NCBI GenBank assembly: GCA_015680685.1
Contig: MNCI01002813.1
Coordinates: forward strand, 1,699,296 to 1,763,295
Source of the DNA: Gnetum montanum
Lineage: Eukaryota; Streptophyta; Gnetopsida; Gnetales; Gnetaceae
DNA length: 64,000 nucleotides
Reading direction: 5' to 3'
The notes beneath the pieces are model-generated. The model worked only from the letters and a program-made list of their open reading frames with translations. It searched no databases and was not told where the DNA came from. A program made the position numbers and the translations under genes. Numbering within the stretch: the first letter of the stretch is position 1; each line of letters begins with the position of its first letter. Positions 1 to 12,329 of this stretch are shown here, in pieces.

Positions 1-1166
1 TTAAATGACACTTCTTAATATGCTTATGATTGTACATCTTATGGTTTAAACCCTTGACCACTTACTTGCATGTACGTTTGAGTCCATTGGTGTTTTTTTA
101 TTATTCTAATTTCATTTTATATTTATTTTCTAAATATCTTACTAATTCTTATTACTTTCAAGTTGGATAGGTTCGAATGATGGTGGTGGTTCATTGATGG
201 TAATTTATTAATTTTTTATCATATCTTCCATGGTTTATCATATTCTAAGGTTTTGAAATAAATTAGGAACAAGGTTATGAGACATGTTAAATAAATATTT
301 GGTGTTTACTCTAGTTATTCTTTTACTTCATCTTAGAACTTTTTTTTGGGCAAGTTGTCTTATGGATAACTTAACTTATTGGTGGACCATTAAACCTTTT
401 TTTATGGATACATGTTACCAATTCTTAGAAAATAGATTATCAATTCATTATTCTTGGAATTGCCAAAATCATACCTCTTATGGCTATAAATACTTGAAAA
501 TGCTAAATATTTTGGAATCAATTGTGTATTATGCTCTCTTTCGGTCTCTTGCTTGTAGCTATGCATAGTAGATCTCTTGATAATTTCTAGATGTAAAAAT
601 TATAAGGTGCTTTTCTAGTGATGTTATCAATGTTAATAGATAAAGATGAAAAATTAATGAAGGACTAGTCCATCAAGAGATTGACTCACATGTCCATTAG
701 GAGCATTTAAGACAAGAGGCTCAACTAGGGATGATGAACTAATCCTTATGATTACTTGCAAGAAAGATGTTAGACTGATGTAATTGATAAAAAATATTAG
801 CAAGAAGTAATAAAGGATAAATTAAGAGGTTAATGATATGTGATAAAGGTTATGAGAATAATAAGATATGGTAAAGTAATAAATGGGTTAAGTAAATATT
901 AAGGAATGTTAAAAAGAATGATAGTAGAATTATGTTTTAATGTGTTCATTGAAAATGATGCTAGGAATTGATGGGAGAATTGATACAATAATTAATGATG
1001 GAAGAAATAATGATTAATATTAATGTTGCATTGATTTCCTAGTATTAAAATTAATTTCAAGTTATAAAAGAAAAGGGGTAATTAAAAATTAAACATCTTG
1101 CTTTCATTTGTGCATGACAAGCTTGGAAATTGACTTAAAGTAAAGAAGAACAACAATAGTAGAGCA

Positions 1167-1316
1167 ATGATGGCAAGCACTAGCAATCATGACAAGATGA
1201 ATGGAGGGAGGGGTAATGATGAATCCCAAGTAGAGGGAAGCTCAAGTTCCTTGACAAGACCTCATGCCATCCCAAGCACTAGTGTAAGTGATCTTTCCTT
1301 TTTCTATTTATCCTAG
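1167..1316 (+). other. possible decayed first exon (weak)
   Basis: A 49-codon open stretch starts with two ATG codons at 1167. Its predicted product is hydrophilic and rich in Ser, Asn and Gly. At 1283 the frame runs into GTAAGT, a perfect plant 5' splice-site consensus preceded by CACTA, so a first exon could end there. No homology is recognised, no convincing acceptor or second exon is visible downstream, and the length is within chance expectation. Listed only because composition and donor coincide. Confidence 0.12.
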
Positions 1317-1410
1317 GCTTTATTAGCATTTTTGGAACTATATATGTCAAACATGTGCTATGAATTGAAAATTCTATGCATCTCCACTGTACTTTTTTGG
1401 TTGCTACATA

Positions 1411-2373
1411 AGAGGATCATCACTTAGAGGCTTACTTCTCATCTTGCAAAGGTAGGATTTTAGAAGGGTTGGTGGATTAGGAAAAGCCTAACCTCTTTCA
1501 AGTGGTTGTGCCTAGGCTTGAACCCAACTCTTATGACTTAAGAAATAAGCATCTTCTCATCACTCCAAGTGATGGTCACTTATTTATATGGTACATAGAT
1601 TAGGAATTTTTATAAAATTGACACTAAGAAAAACTTTGATGCACCATAATTAACATTAGGAGTAACATGAGCTATGTTCAAAAGGAAAGCTATTAATGTA
1701 AAATAATACTTCAATTTGAAACTAATGTAATTGGTTGGTCAATGAAAATGAGTTTATGATTAGAATTAATACTATTTCAAAAATGATGAAAGGTAGAGAA
1801 AAAGATCCTTTAAGTATAATAAATTCTTTTTTAATGGAATAGGATGATCCTTGAAAATAATGCTAAAAATGGTGCTAAGCCGTAAAGATATTAGTGAACT
1901 TAGGAAATAGACATCACACCCCATTAGAAGCTTAGGTGCTTAACTCCTAAAACAATATGAGATGTAGGTTAATTTAACTATGTGGATAATCCTTATTGTT
2001 ATGTCATTTTTCCTTGCAAGGATAATGTTGAATAGACTTCAATACTATAAAATTTAATAATGTGATTTAGTTAAGGAAAAAATAAGAAAATATGAATACT
2101 ACATAATAATTTCTCAATTGAAGTAGAACAAAGGTTTTAAAGAAGATATAAGCTTATGCCTTTATGTACTTACACTATTCTTTCTAATTTTTTAGTTAAT
2201 GATACAAGAGACCACCACTTGAAGAGATGGTAGGGTGCTTATTTCTCTCATAAGAACTAGGTTCAAGCTTGGGCATAGCCACTTGAAAGAGATTATGCTT
2301 TTGCTCATTCATTGACCCTCCAAGGACCTTGCCTTGGTGAGATGTGCATTGAGCCTCTAGGCAATGATCCTTT
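1411..2373. repeat. inverted repeat, arms of about 170 bp
   Basis: The segment 1411-1580 matches the reverse complement of 2204-2373 at roughly 70-75 percent by eye. Shared blocks include TAGAGGCT, CTCTTTCAAGTGG, AGCTTGAACC-type and AAATAAGCA stretches in the same order. The central 620 bp is AT-rich and has no coding signal. This could be an old foldback or MITE-like element, or two inverted copies of one repeat. I see no terminal duplication at its outer ends. Confidence 0.6.
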
Positions 2374-3883
2374 CTTTAGTAAATGAGACTAAAATTTTCA
2401 TGTTCCATTAAAACTATTGATTTGTCAATAATAGAGTAGTCATGTAAGAAAATCATTAATAATACAATTCAATTGTGATACCTAAAATTGATACAAATAC
2501 ACAAATAGATATGTAAAAATCCTTAAAAGATCTTATTGAATCTACCTACAAATGTATTGCTAATGATCAATAATATTCACAAATTAGTAAAATTAAGGTT
2601 CTAATGTAAGAATGATATTATTGTTCAATGTCCATTTAAGATTGATCAAGACTTGAGATATTGCTTGTGTTTTGATGAAATTTGTTCTTTTTTTGTAATT
2701 ATTTATTAGATTTTATCTATAAAATTGAATTTAGAAAATTTACATTAGCTTTCTTTAGTTGTTGATAATTCATAAAGAATAGAGAAATGGGGATTTATGC
2801 CACATGATTTTATGTTCAAAATTTTTCTTAAATAAGTATGCCGATATATAGATTGAAATGAATAATTAGAACAAACATATCAAAACCTAGAGCAAAGTAG
2901 ATACTATTACTTAATATCAATTTATGACTAAGATTTCATATTAAATTAGAATGGTAAAGTAAGGTTGAATAATAAACTAAGATTTATGATAAAGATGATT
3001 AAGGCCTATTACATTGTTAGTGACTTAGTGGATTTTTTTCTTATCCTTATTTTGTTGCTTCTTAAGTTCTAGGTTTGATGATTAAATAAGCATTGCCAAT
3101 ATTTGATTTCTCTAGCATGTTGACATAGTAAAAATTATATGTTGACATGATTCTAAATCCTTTTTTCATGGCTTCAATCTTAATATTTTTCACATATGTA
3201 GATGAGTATTCTTAATCTCAGTTGGGTTATCTAGAACTAAAGTCTAAATACCATTAACAACATGTTAGGATTTAAAGCATTAACCCTAGGACTAAATGTA
3301 GAAGTGATGCTAATTACAACAAGAATTAATAGAAAATGAAGGACATATCATAAAGTTTTATTGCTTTAGGACATAGCAAGGTCCAACCATTGACATTGAT
3401 ACACAATTTAGGAATAGGATTGAATAGCCTATACCCATATTAGATTGAAGATCATAGTGAAAATGAAAATATGGTTTTAACCCATAATTATTGCCAAAGT
3501 TTACTACTTTTCAATACCATTTTCATTAGAAAAATGATGTTGGAGATGCCATCATAAGATCAATAATAGACTTCATAATTATATCACTAGTAGTATGATA
3601 ACTAAAACACTATTGATTGTCATGGATTAGAATAGACTATTATAATAAGTAAAAATCATACTAAATAAGGCCAAATGATAATAATAATAAATTGAATTAA
3701 CATATCATGTATTACTAGCATGGATGCTCTTCAATAAAGGCTATTGATCATGGATCCAATGTAATTTTTTCTTTTGGACATCAAGTCTTTAAAGGTTACA
3801 GGGAAGAAGAAGGATGCGGTGAAAGCTCCTTCAAGCTATGTGAATCATGTTATCTATGTTTTAAACATGTGAGTGAGAACATG

Positions 3884-3950
3884 TAACAAACCCTTTTTAG
3901 AATTTTTCTTACATCACTTTCATATAGTGATGCAAAAAAGGCTTTGTAAG
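3884..3950. repeat. short imperfect hairpin
   Basis: The outer arms GTAACAAACCCTTTTT and AAAAAAGGCTTTGTAAG pair imperfectly, and nested inner arms (CATCACT and AGTGATG) lie near the loop. Together they could form one extended stem. It sits in noncoding AT-rich DNA. The function is unknown and it may be a MITE remnant. Confidence 0.35.
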
Positions 3951-4665
3951 ATTGTATTACTTACATGTATAGAGGAGATTCTAACTAGGATAACTCAATA
4001 AGTACTTACACTAGTCAAAGAGACAAATAAGAATGAACAATTTTTGTTCAATAATCCCAAGTATATAAGAAGCCAATAGATAAGTTATGATCTTAGTGTG
4101 ACTATGATATATTCAATGCAAATACACTTTTCCTTAACATGCAACCAATAAGGGCATTGTTCAATCCTCTTTAAACCTAAATATATGTTGAAAATTACAT
4201 GTAATATGTTGGTTATTGTTGATTTTTTTTTTCAAATATGAAATTTTAAAAGAACTAATAGAAGCCTTACTAATCCTGGTTCACTAGTCTTGATGAACAA
4301 GGAGCCACATATATGAAGGGACTAACCAACCTATCGAGAGGCCTATAACCTATATGTAACTAAAGGTCTCAAATCATGTTTAAATTCAATGTTGATAATA
4401 TATTTTTGAAACAAGGTTGATGTTGGGAAAATTATATAGAAAAGGTTTAGATTCACCATCTATGAGATGTAACCAAAGGTAAAGAGGTTGACTAGCCAAG
4501 AGGATCACATGTCATTATTAAACACAAACATAAGAATAAAGATACGATATTTCATGATTCATACCCATTAGCTATGAATATTAAAGATTATTATTGTCAT
4601 TTGTACTTTGGCTAATAGATGCTCTCCACTTAGAGGGTCTGAAGTATGTTAAACTGCTTGGAGAT

Positions 4666-5660
4666 TAATGAAGCATCAATTGGCTAAGATTTCGTAGATG
4701 CGACATCGCACATGCATTGTAGCATCCCTTTCTATGTGTCTTAGTTGGTTGCTAAATTGTAGATGCTACATTTAATTTTTGATGTTGTAGATGTGATATA
4801 GATGTTGTGTTGATGTGTATGCATCAATGCGATCTCATTGACACATGCATTGACATATGTGTTGATGCATTAACGTGCATGCATCAATGCAGTGTGTGTT
4901 TTCACCTATAAATACACATGCTCTCACCATGTATTTGACATTATTTTGTCAATAGAGTAGTCTAATTCTTGCATTTTTATTTTGTTGTCATAGAAAATAG
5001 TTAGTGAGTGCCCGTAGTGTGGATTTGAGTTAGTTGTATGATGTCTTATTCGAGTGACAATGTATCTAGAAACATTCCATGAATGGCAATAAGATCAAGA
5101 TTGAGTCCTATTCATTGTAGCACTTTGACTTAGATTAAATTTACTTTAATGCACTTTAAATTCATGTATGTAGTTAATATTTACATTTCCATGTATATTA
5201 ATCAATTGGTGAAATGAGCGTGACCAATTTTGAGCATAAACACGTATTTTCTTAGTAATCCCAACAATGTTATTGCTTGGTTCCCAGTAGCATAACACTT
5301 GGTAATTCCAGTAGTGGATACATGGGTTCATGACGTGTATGAAAGGTTGGGAATGGACACTCATCACCTGTAGACTAGTTTGGACATTATCTTTCTATTG
5401 TTAGTTAGATTAAATAATTGATTTCTCTATTATCATTAAGAGTAGCATAAAGCCGAAACAACATCAATCATCATATGCCTTACTTTGGACTAAATCAAAC
5501 ATGATAAAGCTACCACTAGTCTAAGTCAGAAGACAATGAACTAGGATTAATACTTAATGATCTAGATACCAAACTAGTTCCATCCATAGAATTTGATGAG
5601 GTTGCATGTGAATGCTTGTAATTCATACAGTTGGGCATAGGGGGTACCCATCACTCATCA
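4666..5660 (+). repeat. E1 5' LTR
   Basis: It starts TAATGA (from TGATGA) and ends CACTCATCA. It contains a palindrome-rich U3, a TATAAATA box at 4917-4924, a degenerate AATAAG polyadenylation signal near 5088, and the family-wide 3' end GGTTGGGCATAGGGGGTAC. Its partner is 10194-11177. A short minus-strand frame within it (5146-5367) is incidental. Confidence 0.9.
4690..4924 (+). promoter_or_regulatory. E1 LTR promoter with palindromic array
   Basis: Repeated palindromes built on TGATGCATCA / GCATCAATGC fill roughly 4805-4895. They are followed directly by CCTATAAATACACATG with a TATA box at 4917. The same arrangement occurs in the 3' LTR before TATAAATA at 10423. The palindrome class differs from those of the E2, E3, E5 and E6 LTRs. 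Confidence 0.7.
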
Positions 5661-5661
5661 T

Positions 5662-5679
5662 TGGTACTATTGTCGAGGA
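5662..5679 (+). other. E1 primer-binding site (tRNA-Asp type)
   Basis: The sequence TGGTACTATTGTCGAGGA begins two bases after the LTR. It aligns with TGGCGCCGTTGCCGGGGA, the complement of the plant tRNA-Asp 3' end, and most differences are C-to-T or G-to-A. Confidence 0.75.
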
Positions 5680-5785
5680 TGGTGTTAGATATCTAGTTTA
5701 GTTATATTATACATGATCACTATAAAGGTATTAATGATTTATCTTTTAAAAAATTTTAATATTTAAAGTCACACACAATAAAATC

Positions 5786-8154
5786 ATGTCTTCTTCACAT
5801 AGGATCCATAACACATCGTATGATGAAAACACTCATAGGAGAAATGATAGGTTATATACTAAAGAAAATTAGAGTGAAAAACTTCAAGAAGGGGTTTCAT
5901 TTGCTTATTTCCACCCTTACTATATGCAAGGACTACATTCAACCGGTACAAATAATCTTAGAGGAGATGGAGTAAGTCCTAGAATGAGGAGNGTATAAAG
6001 AAAGAGCTCCACTAAGGGATCAAGATGAAAATAGAAATCAAACCTAAGGGTAAGATCAAAGAAATCAAAGTAAGCATAGAAAAGATCATCACTATCAAAC
6101 AAATAGAAATAGATATGATCACCATGACATGTTTAATGAAGATGAACCCTTGTTGGCTACTAGGGGCATGACATAGATTAGGGAGATAGTTTAAATATCC
6201 CAAAGACATCAAAGGGAAAATCGGATCAAATGTCTTGACATGAATAACATTCCTAAATTTAGCAGAAGCTACAATTATCATCCATAACAACATCATTTAC
6301 AAGCCTTCCATGATGCTTGCACCTTACCAAACATTTAACACAAGTGGCAAAAGTTTAAGCTATTTCCCAAGACACTAATAGACAAAGCTAAAAGTTGGTA
6401 TAGATCATTGGAACTTGATTTCATTCATTGATGGTCCAAAATGCTAGAACATTTCAATGAAAAATATGAAACCTATGTGAGAGTGTCCAACCTAAGAAAA
6501 CAAATTCAAGGATGGAAGCAAGAAAAACATGAATCCTTAGATGTGGCCTTGGATAGATACTATTCTCTATTACATAGATGTCTAGGCCATGATTTCTCTC
6601 AAAAAGAGCAAAATGTCCACATCATAGATGGGCTTTGTAATAAAATGAGGGAGACCCTTATGATTTATGCCTAAGGTTAGTTATACAAATTGAAATCCCA
6701 TCAGATACAAAGGCTAGTTGTGTAGGTGGTAAAAGAAGGAGAGCTATGTAAACGAGAGAATGTAGAGGAATATAATTGGGATCCAAATTTTTAAAAGAAG
6801 AGGGATCATAAATATGATGAGGGAAAAGAGGTAGCTCTTGATAAGGTGATTTCACAAAAAACCTTACCAATACAAAATTTTATTGCTAAACTTGAAGCAA
6901 GGATAAATAAGATGTGGGAGTTGATGAATGACAAAGTTACAACTTATGTGAAAACCATAGAGGAGAGAGTAACATAATAAGAATTAAGAGATCAAAACAA
7001 GAAGAGGAAAATGAATCAAGAAATTAGTAGGAACACTTATTAGTAAAAAGAGAAAATGGTTGTAGAAGAAGAGGCTATAGACTCAACCACATAAGAGGAT
7101 GATGGATGTGACATTTGCCTATATGACCATCCAAAGGGCTATATCCTAGTTATGTTACATCTAGATGAGTATGGGGCCTTTGCTTTGAGTCCCAAGTTCA
7201 TACAAAAGCAAATGCCTAGAAAATTATCTTACTCACAAGGTAATTATAGATAGTCCTACAACCAACTATACTATCTGAGTGGGACTTCTTATTAGCCTTA
7301 AAATTACTATCAATTGTAATGGCAAAATCCATAGCTATGGGAAAGGCCATCATCAAACCAACACTTCCCTTATTACTAGCCAAACTCATATGGATATTAT
7401 GTTCAACAACCTATTTTTCCAACTAGTTCTACTTCATCTACCTCAAATCACTACTACCACTCTCCCCAAATATCATCAACTAACAACATATTTTGTGGGA
7501 TCACGACTTCATGCCTTTCATCCTCCATCATATCCTCAATATTCTCATACTTCCTTCCACCATATGTAACTACCAACAACATAGGAAGGTTTGGCACCAC
7601 AACATCAATGAAAGAATGACACTTGTGCTATAAACATACATGGAAATGATAATGCTAGTAGATCTCAACCACAACCTCAAAAACATCCTTCCTATAGGAT
7701 AGTTTCCTCACACAAGCAAAAAACTCATAGAATTATTGGTGCATTGAAACCTGCATAAGGCCAATTTGGTGAAACATCCTTCCTCACAAAAATGATGTCT
7801 CCTAATCATATGCAAAAGCCAACAACCATCACCATTTGAATACAAGATTGAAATGATGAACCTATCACTGTGGACAGAAATAAACCTCCATGCATCACTA
7901 ATAATGATAAAGGGTACAGTCATGGGCTAGAAGTTTGAAATATTAACACAACTCCTATATTGACCCACCATAAAGTTCAAAAACAAGTATGTAAGAAAAA
8001 ACCAATCTACACAGTAGCCACTAAACTAGAAGAGACCTAGTGGCTTAGAAATAAGAATGCAAAATGGTTTACAGGATGCATGAAACCAACCAATCCACTT
8101 ATTAGCTCTTATTCCACCTTTACACTTAGTCATGGGGGAGATGCTTCATTCTAA
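5786..8154 (+). pseudogene. gag: E1 gag (capsid/nucleocapsid), decayed
   Basis: Structural Gag polyprotein of an LTR retrotransposon, which forms the virus-like particle and packages RNA. I place the start at ATG 5786, about 105 bp after the primer site, because the copies in E2, E5 and E6 start at the same place with a related N-terminus (M-x-L-x-Q). A Retrotrans_gag-type capsid core spans about 6240-6700, with motifs SWYRSLEL, FNEKYETY, IQGWKQ and RCLGHDF. A zinc-knuckle relic CDICLYDHPKG starts at 7107, but its last Cys is lost. A Pro/Gln/His/Ser-rich tail covers about 7380-7920, and the frame ends LSHGGDASF at stop 8152. Many frames are broken by stops and indels. One ambiguous base (N) lies at 5992. 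GTAAGT at 5972 is a candidate splice donor. Confidence 0.85.
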
Positions 8155-9270
8155 ATTAATAACTAATAAGTATTTTTCACCTTTTTTGTTTTACAGTTTT
8201 TGAACATTTTCCCATTTCTTCCAAAATTTTTTGATTCTTCATATGTTTTTCATTTTTTTAATATTTTTATTTTCTTTATATTTTTCTCTCTTCTTGAGTC
8301 ATTTTATTTATGTTTTATGAATGTATTTTATGTTTTTGTTAATAATATTACAAGTCATGATGTAGAAGTTAACACTACGTGTTGGGTTTTTGTGCTATGA
8401 CCTCATCCACCCCTATAGTTCTTTGAATAAAAGGTCTTGTTAATGAAAGAAATTTGGTTCTTTTTTCATGAAACTAAAATTCATTAGTAATACTATATCT
8501 TGAAGAAAGAGTAAAAGACCAAGTGGGAATGGTAAAGGAAGTGACCTCAAGGGTACTTGTTGGGTTTTCTTCTCAACTTCCTTCATGTGATTTATGACTC
8601 CTTTAGGAATGTATCATCACTCCTTCATCGACCAATAAATAGGAAGCCATGCCTCGACATGGTGTGGTTTTCATTTCAATATATATATATATATTTAAAA
8701 AAATAAAACAACACAATAATAAAATTCAAAGCACACTCCTTAGACATAATAATGGGCTACAAGCACTAGTTATGGGGTTGGAAAGGCATGTTACCTATGC
8801 CTAAAGATGCCTCTCTAACTAAGGCTCTTCCTTCCTTCTTCTTTTTTCTTTTATTTTTGGAGTGCTGATTATTCTTTGTGGTGGTTGTGGACTCATGATG
8901 GTTAGTAGGAAGGAACACATCAATGCGAGGTCATTGTTAATGGTATGGACTTGGACTGAACTTGGACGGATAAGTATGTTAATCATTTTAATCACATTTG
9001 ACACAAGAACTTATTGTGAACAAGGTAAAGCATCTCACATCCTAATCTTGGCAATCCCTTTTCATTCCATTATTCACCTTACTATTGCATGTGACTATGC
9101 ATCTTTTAGTATAGTGCAACTTCCCAACCAAGGAAGTTGTGTGTTATTTGGAACAAAGGCATGGTATACATTTAAATTCTTAGGTTTTCGTAGACATCTA
9201 TAGAAGTGGTTATGCAAGGGTATTATGGCAAGAGCCTACTTTGAGGAGGATCCACTGGCATAACTCTTGT
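8155..9270 (+). other. E1 conserved noncoding spacer
   Basis: A T-rich start (about 8160-8300) is followed by blocks shared with every other element here: a GTGACCTCAAGGG-type block near 8540, a GGAAAGGCATGTTACC block near 8780, and the end block GTGGTTATGCAAGGG...CCTACTTTGAGGAGGAT at 9206-9252. An (AT)n microsatellite lies near 8680. Open frames here (8200-8400, 8862-9203) are not conserved between copies and are not called as genes. Confidence 0.75.
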
Positions 9271-10193
9271 TGATCATGGCTTTTAACTAACCTTCACATC
9301 TTCTAGAAAATCAATGATTTTGGGACTACTTTTCATCTATTTCATTAATTTTTGCTACTTTTCTATTTCCATGTTTATTAATATTTCTTGGCCATATTCT
9401 GAATCAAACCTTTAGTTTCAATTATTCAAAAACTTGTCTACTTCTAGAGTTATGCTCATTAGTCATAGGCGTTAGGGATGCCTACTTTGAAATTTTTTCT
9501 AACATCCTATTTTTGAACATCATGGTAACTAATAGCACTTCATTAACATACTGTGAACAACTTGATGTCTTTAGTTACCTCACAGCCTTGGGCATAGTAC
9601 GCTATCATCACCTTGTGCTTAAATGCAAACTAAGGGATTCAAAAGGGTTAATTATTAAAGAAAATTTACCAAAACTAATGTTGATCCTTTGGTTACTGCA
9701 AGTGATGCTAAAAGAAATGCCTAAGGAAGAAGGTCCTTTTCTAGGCATGAAAACAAAGCTAAGCAAGGAACAACAAAGGATATTCCCATGGAAAAATTGT
9801 AGTAGATATAGGATAACAACTCAAACATTGCATGATTTTTAGATTCATGGGATGAAGAGAAGAAATTTTAGTTTATCCTTTAAGAATGTTCTACATAATA
9901 AGAGAAGTAGCAACATAACAATCAAGGTTGAAAGTCTACCATTGTTAGTGGCAACAAGAAGATTCATCTTCAACAGATTTTTGAAGACCTCTACAAATTT
10001 TGTAAATTTAAATGTCTATGATTTTTTTGTCATTTTGTAATGCATCCACTTAGATAAAATTTTGTAATGTGACACTTATAGTTAGTTTGTAGGTAGCATC
10101 AGTCAATAATCCTAGCATTCCCAATTTTTTGTAAATAAAGCTCAATCTTTTCCTACTAACTTGAGAATGAATTTTTGGTTAGTTGTAAGGGTA
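9271..10193 (+). other. E1 3' region and degenerate polypurine tract
   Basis: By position this should hold ORF3, but I cannot recognise its domain. Open frames of 109 codons (9513-9842) and 62 codons (9852-10040) have no clear motif. The final 100 bp does match the ORF3 3' UTR of the other elements: AGTCAATAATCC near 10101 and TGTAAATAAAGCTC near 10131. It ends in GTTGTAAGGGTA, a mutated polypurine tract directly before the 3' LTR. Confidence 0.6.
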
Positions 10194-11177
10194 TGATGAA
10201 GCATTAGTTGGTTGAGATATCATAGATGCTACATTGCATTTGTGTTGTAGCATCCCTATATGTGCATCTCAATTGGTTGCTACATCACATCTATGATGTT
10301 GTAAATGTGATATCATAGTTGCGTTGACAGGTTTTCATTGATGGAGCCCTATCAACGTGATCTTGTTGACACATGCATTGTCGCATGCATGTGTATGTGT
10401 TGATGTAATGTGTGTTTTTTCCTATAAATACACATGCTCCTACCATGTATGTTGCATTCTTTTGTCAATAGAGTAGCTAAACCCTTGTAATTTTATTTCG
10501 TAGTCTTAGATAATAGTTAATGAATGTCTGCAGTGTGGATTTGAGTTAGTTGTATGATGTCTTATTTGAGTTGCAATGTACCTGGACACATTCCATGAAT
10601 GATAATAAGATCGAGATTGATTTCTAATTATTATAGTACTTTAACTTAGATTAAATTTACTTTAATTCACTTTAAAGTAATGCATGTAGTTAATATTTAC
10701 ATTTCCATGTATATTAATCAATTAGCAGAATGAATGTGACCAATTTCAAGTATAAACACATATTCACTTGGTAATCCCAACAACGTTATTGCTTGTTTCA
10801 TCCAATAGCATAACAATTGGTAATCCCAATAGTGGATACATGGGTTTAGGACATGTACAACAAGCTAAGAATGGACACTCATCACTTGTAAACTAGTTTA
10901 GAATTTATCTTTCTATTGTTAATTAAAATAAATAATTGATTTCTCTATTATCGTTAGGAGTAGCATAAAGTTAAAACAACATCAACCATCGTATGTCTCA
11001 CCTTAGACTAAGCCATATGTGATAAGCTACCACTAATCCAAGTGGGAAGACAATGAACTATGATCAATACTTAATAATCTAGATGCCAAACTAGTTCCAT
11101 CCACTGAATTTGATTAGGTTGTGCATGAATGCTTGTAATTCTTATGGTTGGGCATAGGGGGTACCCACCACTCATGA
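10194..11177 (+). repeat. E1 3' LTR
   Basis: It starts TGATGAAGCATTAG and ends CACTCATGA (from TCATCA), with TATAAATA at 10423-10430. It is collinear with the 5' LTR at 4666-5660. The next five bases, GAGAT, repeat those before the 5' LTR. Confidence 0.9.
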
Positions 11178-11679
11178 GAGATGTTGAGGATTACAAAATA
11201 TTAAGAACTAATGTGAGCAAGTTTCATGAGTAGCTATTAATGGGAAAGGCATAAAATATATCAGTAAGTTTGATAAAGTAAGCTTGTTGAATGTTTTGGC
11301 ACTAAGGAATTCCAATCATAACATGGTAACTTACATGAAAATCATAAAGAGGTACATCGCTAAAAAAGATGTCTTCATGATAAAGGTGGATCATAAGTTG
11401 GTGCTAACAACATGGGATTCATGTACCCTACCATATTGGATAGGCTTTCAAAAAAAAAAAGAGGAGTAAAGTTAATAGTGAAATGCTAGATAATGTTTAA
11501 AGAACATATACTTGTTAATAGTGGATAAGATTTTCTGTACCAAAAATAATTATAAATGGAAGTTTGGTGTTGAGAGATTATATGTGATATACAATGCTAT
11601 GGAGTTTGGCACCTACCACCATAGTAACTTAAGCATCCATTAATATATAATTGACCAAATTAACAGGATTCTCTAAGAA

Positions 11680-11888
11680 GAAAAGAAGAGTAAAAGTAAA
11701 GTAAAAAGTAAGAGAATGCACTATTTATTCTACCATGGTCTCCTAAAGCCCCTAGTCATGTTGTTTTCCAAAGGCGAGGAGAGGCTAGATAACATCTATA
11801 AAGTTGATCTTCACATTCTCATAAATAGGTGGACATTCATAAGTGATGACTTTCTAGACTTAAGAGAAGGTAATATCATTAATTTTTA
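11680..11888 (+). pseudogene. protein fragment, possibly plant transposon-protein-like
   Basis: One frame stays open for about 65 codons from a Lys/Ser-rich start through motifs such as MHYLFYHGLLKPL and KVDLHILINRW to a stop at 11886. The pattern of a hydrophobic segment followed by DLHIL resembles plant proteins related to ORF3-type transposon domains (inference only). There is no start codon context and no catalytic motif. It may be part of an older element that also includes the stretch at 12330-12900. Confidence 0.3.
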
Positions 11889-12329
11889 AAAGCGTTGATC
11901 ATCCAAGAGGTAAGCATTAAGGTAATATTGAAAAAGGTAAAGAGGCCATATTGGAATCTCTAAAAAAGCTAGTGATGAAGGATAAATCACTGGCAAATGC
12001 AAATATTGTTCACTATCACTAAAGAAACAATAAGTAAGAAGACAAAGTTGGAGTTAGTGGACCAATCACTAAAAGAGAGGTTAGATAAGTTAGATTACCA
12101 AGATAAAGTTTCAAAGTTAAATTATATTTATGAATTTTATATTATTTTTTAATAGCTAAGTTAGTTGGAAAGAAATAATTAGAAAATAAAATGAAAAAAC
12201 TTTGAGCCAAATGATCCTAGTTTCTAATAACATTAATAAATATAGGTATGAATGGTTTATTATTATTGTAATGATTAATGTGCTAAGACTTAGAGGTTAA
12301 TGTTGGGTAAGTATGATTGGCATGTAGGA

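Larger units (their letters stand above)
1..4660. other. AT-rich noncoding DNA left of E1
   Basis: No recognisable gene. Short open frames exist (for example 284-568, 94 codons, hydrophobic and low complexity), but none has a family motif, and all six frames are closed every few hundred bases. Two structures stand out and are listed separately: an inverted repeat at 1411-2373 and a short Ser-rich open stretch ending at a good splice-donor sequence near 1283. The last five bases before E1 (GAGAT, 4661-4665) are the left copy of its target-site duplication. Confidence 0.7.
4666..11177 (+). mobile_element. E1: pol-less Athila-like LTR retrotransposon
   Basis: A complete 6.5-kb element has two LTRs of about 990 bp in direct orientation and an exact 5-bp target duplication, GAGAT, at 4661-4665 and 11178-11182. 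The internal part holds a tRNA-Asp-type primer-binding site, one decayed gag gene, a 1.1-kb conserved spacer and an unrecognisable 3' region. No protease, reverse transcriptase or integrase sequence is present. Its clean boundaries with no enzymes suggest it moved using proteins of another copy, such as the E3 type. The LTRs differ by roughly 15 percent by eye, so the insertion is old. Confidence 0.9.

Noticed and set aside
284-568. 94-codon plus-strand open frame with hydrophobic content
   Set aside because: No motif, no homologous copy elsewhere in the window, and length within chance for AT-rich DNA; not called as a gene.
5146-5367. 73-codon minus-strand frame inside the E1 5' LTR
   Set aside because: Antisense to a conserved LTR region and not conserved as protein in the other LTRs.
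5992-5992. Ambiguous base N in E1 gag (and another at 14184 in E2 gag)
   Set aside because: Single undetermined bases from assembly; not biological features, although they break the local reading frame display.
8862-9203. 113-codon frame in the E1 spacer
   Set aside because: The equivalent spacers of E2, E3, E5 and E6 have no matching open frame, so nucleotide rather than protein conservation explains it.
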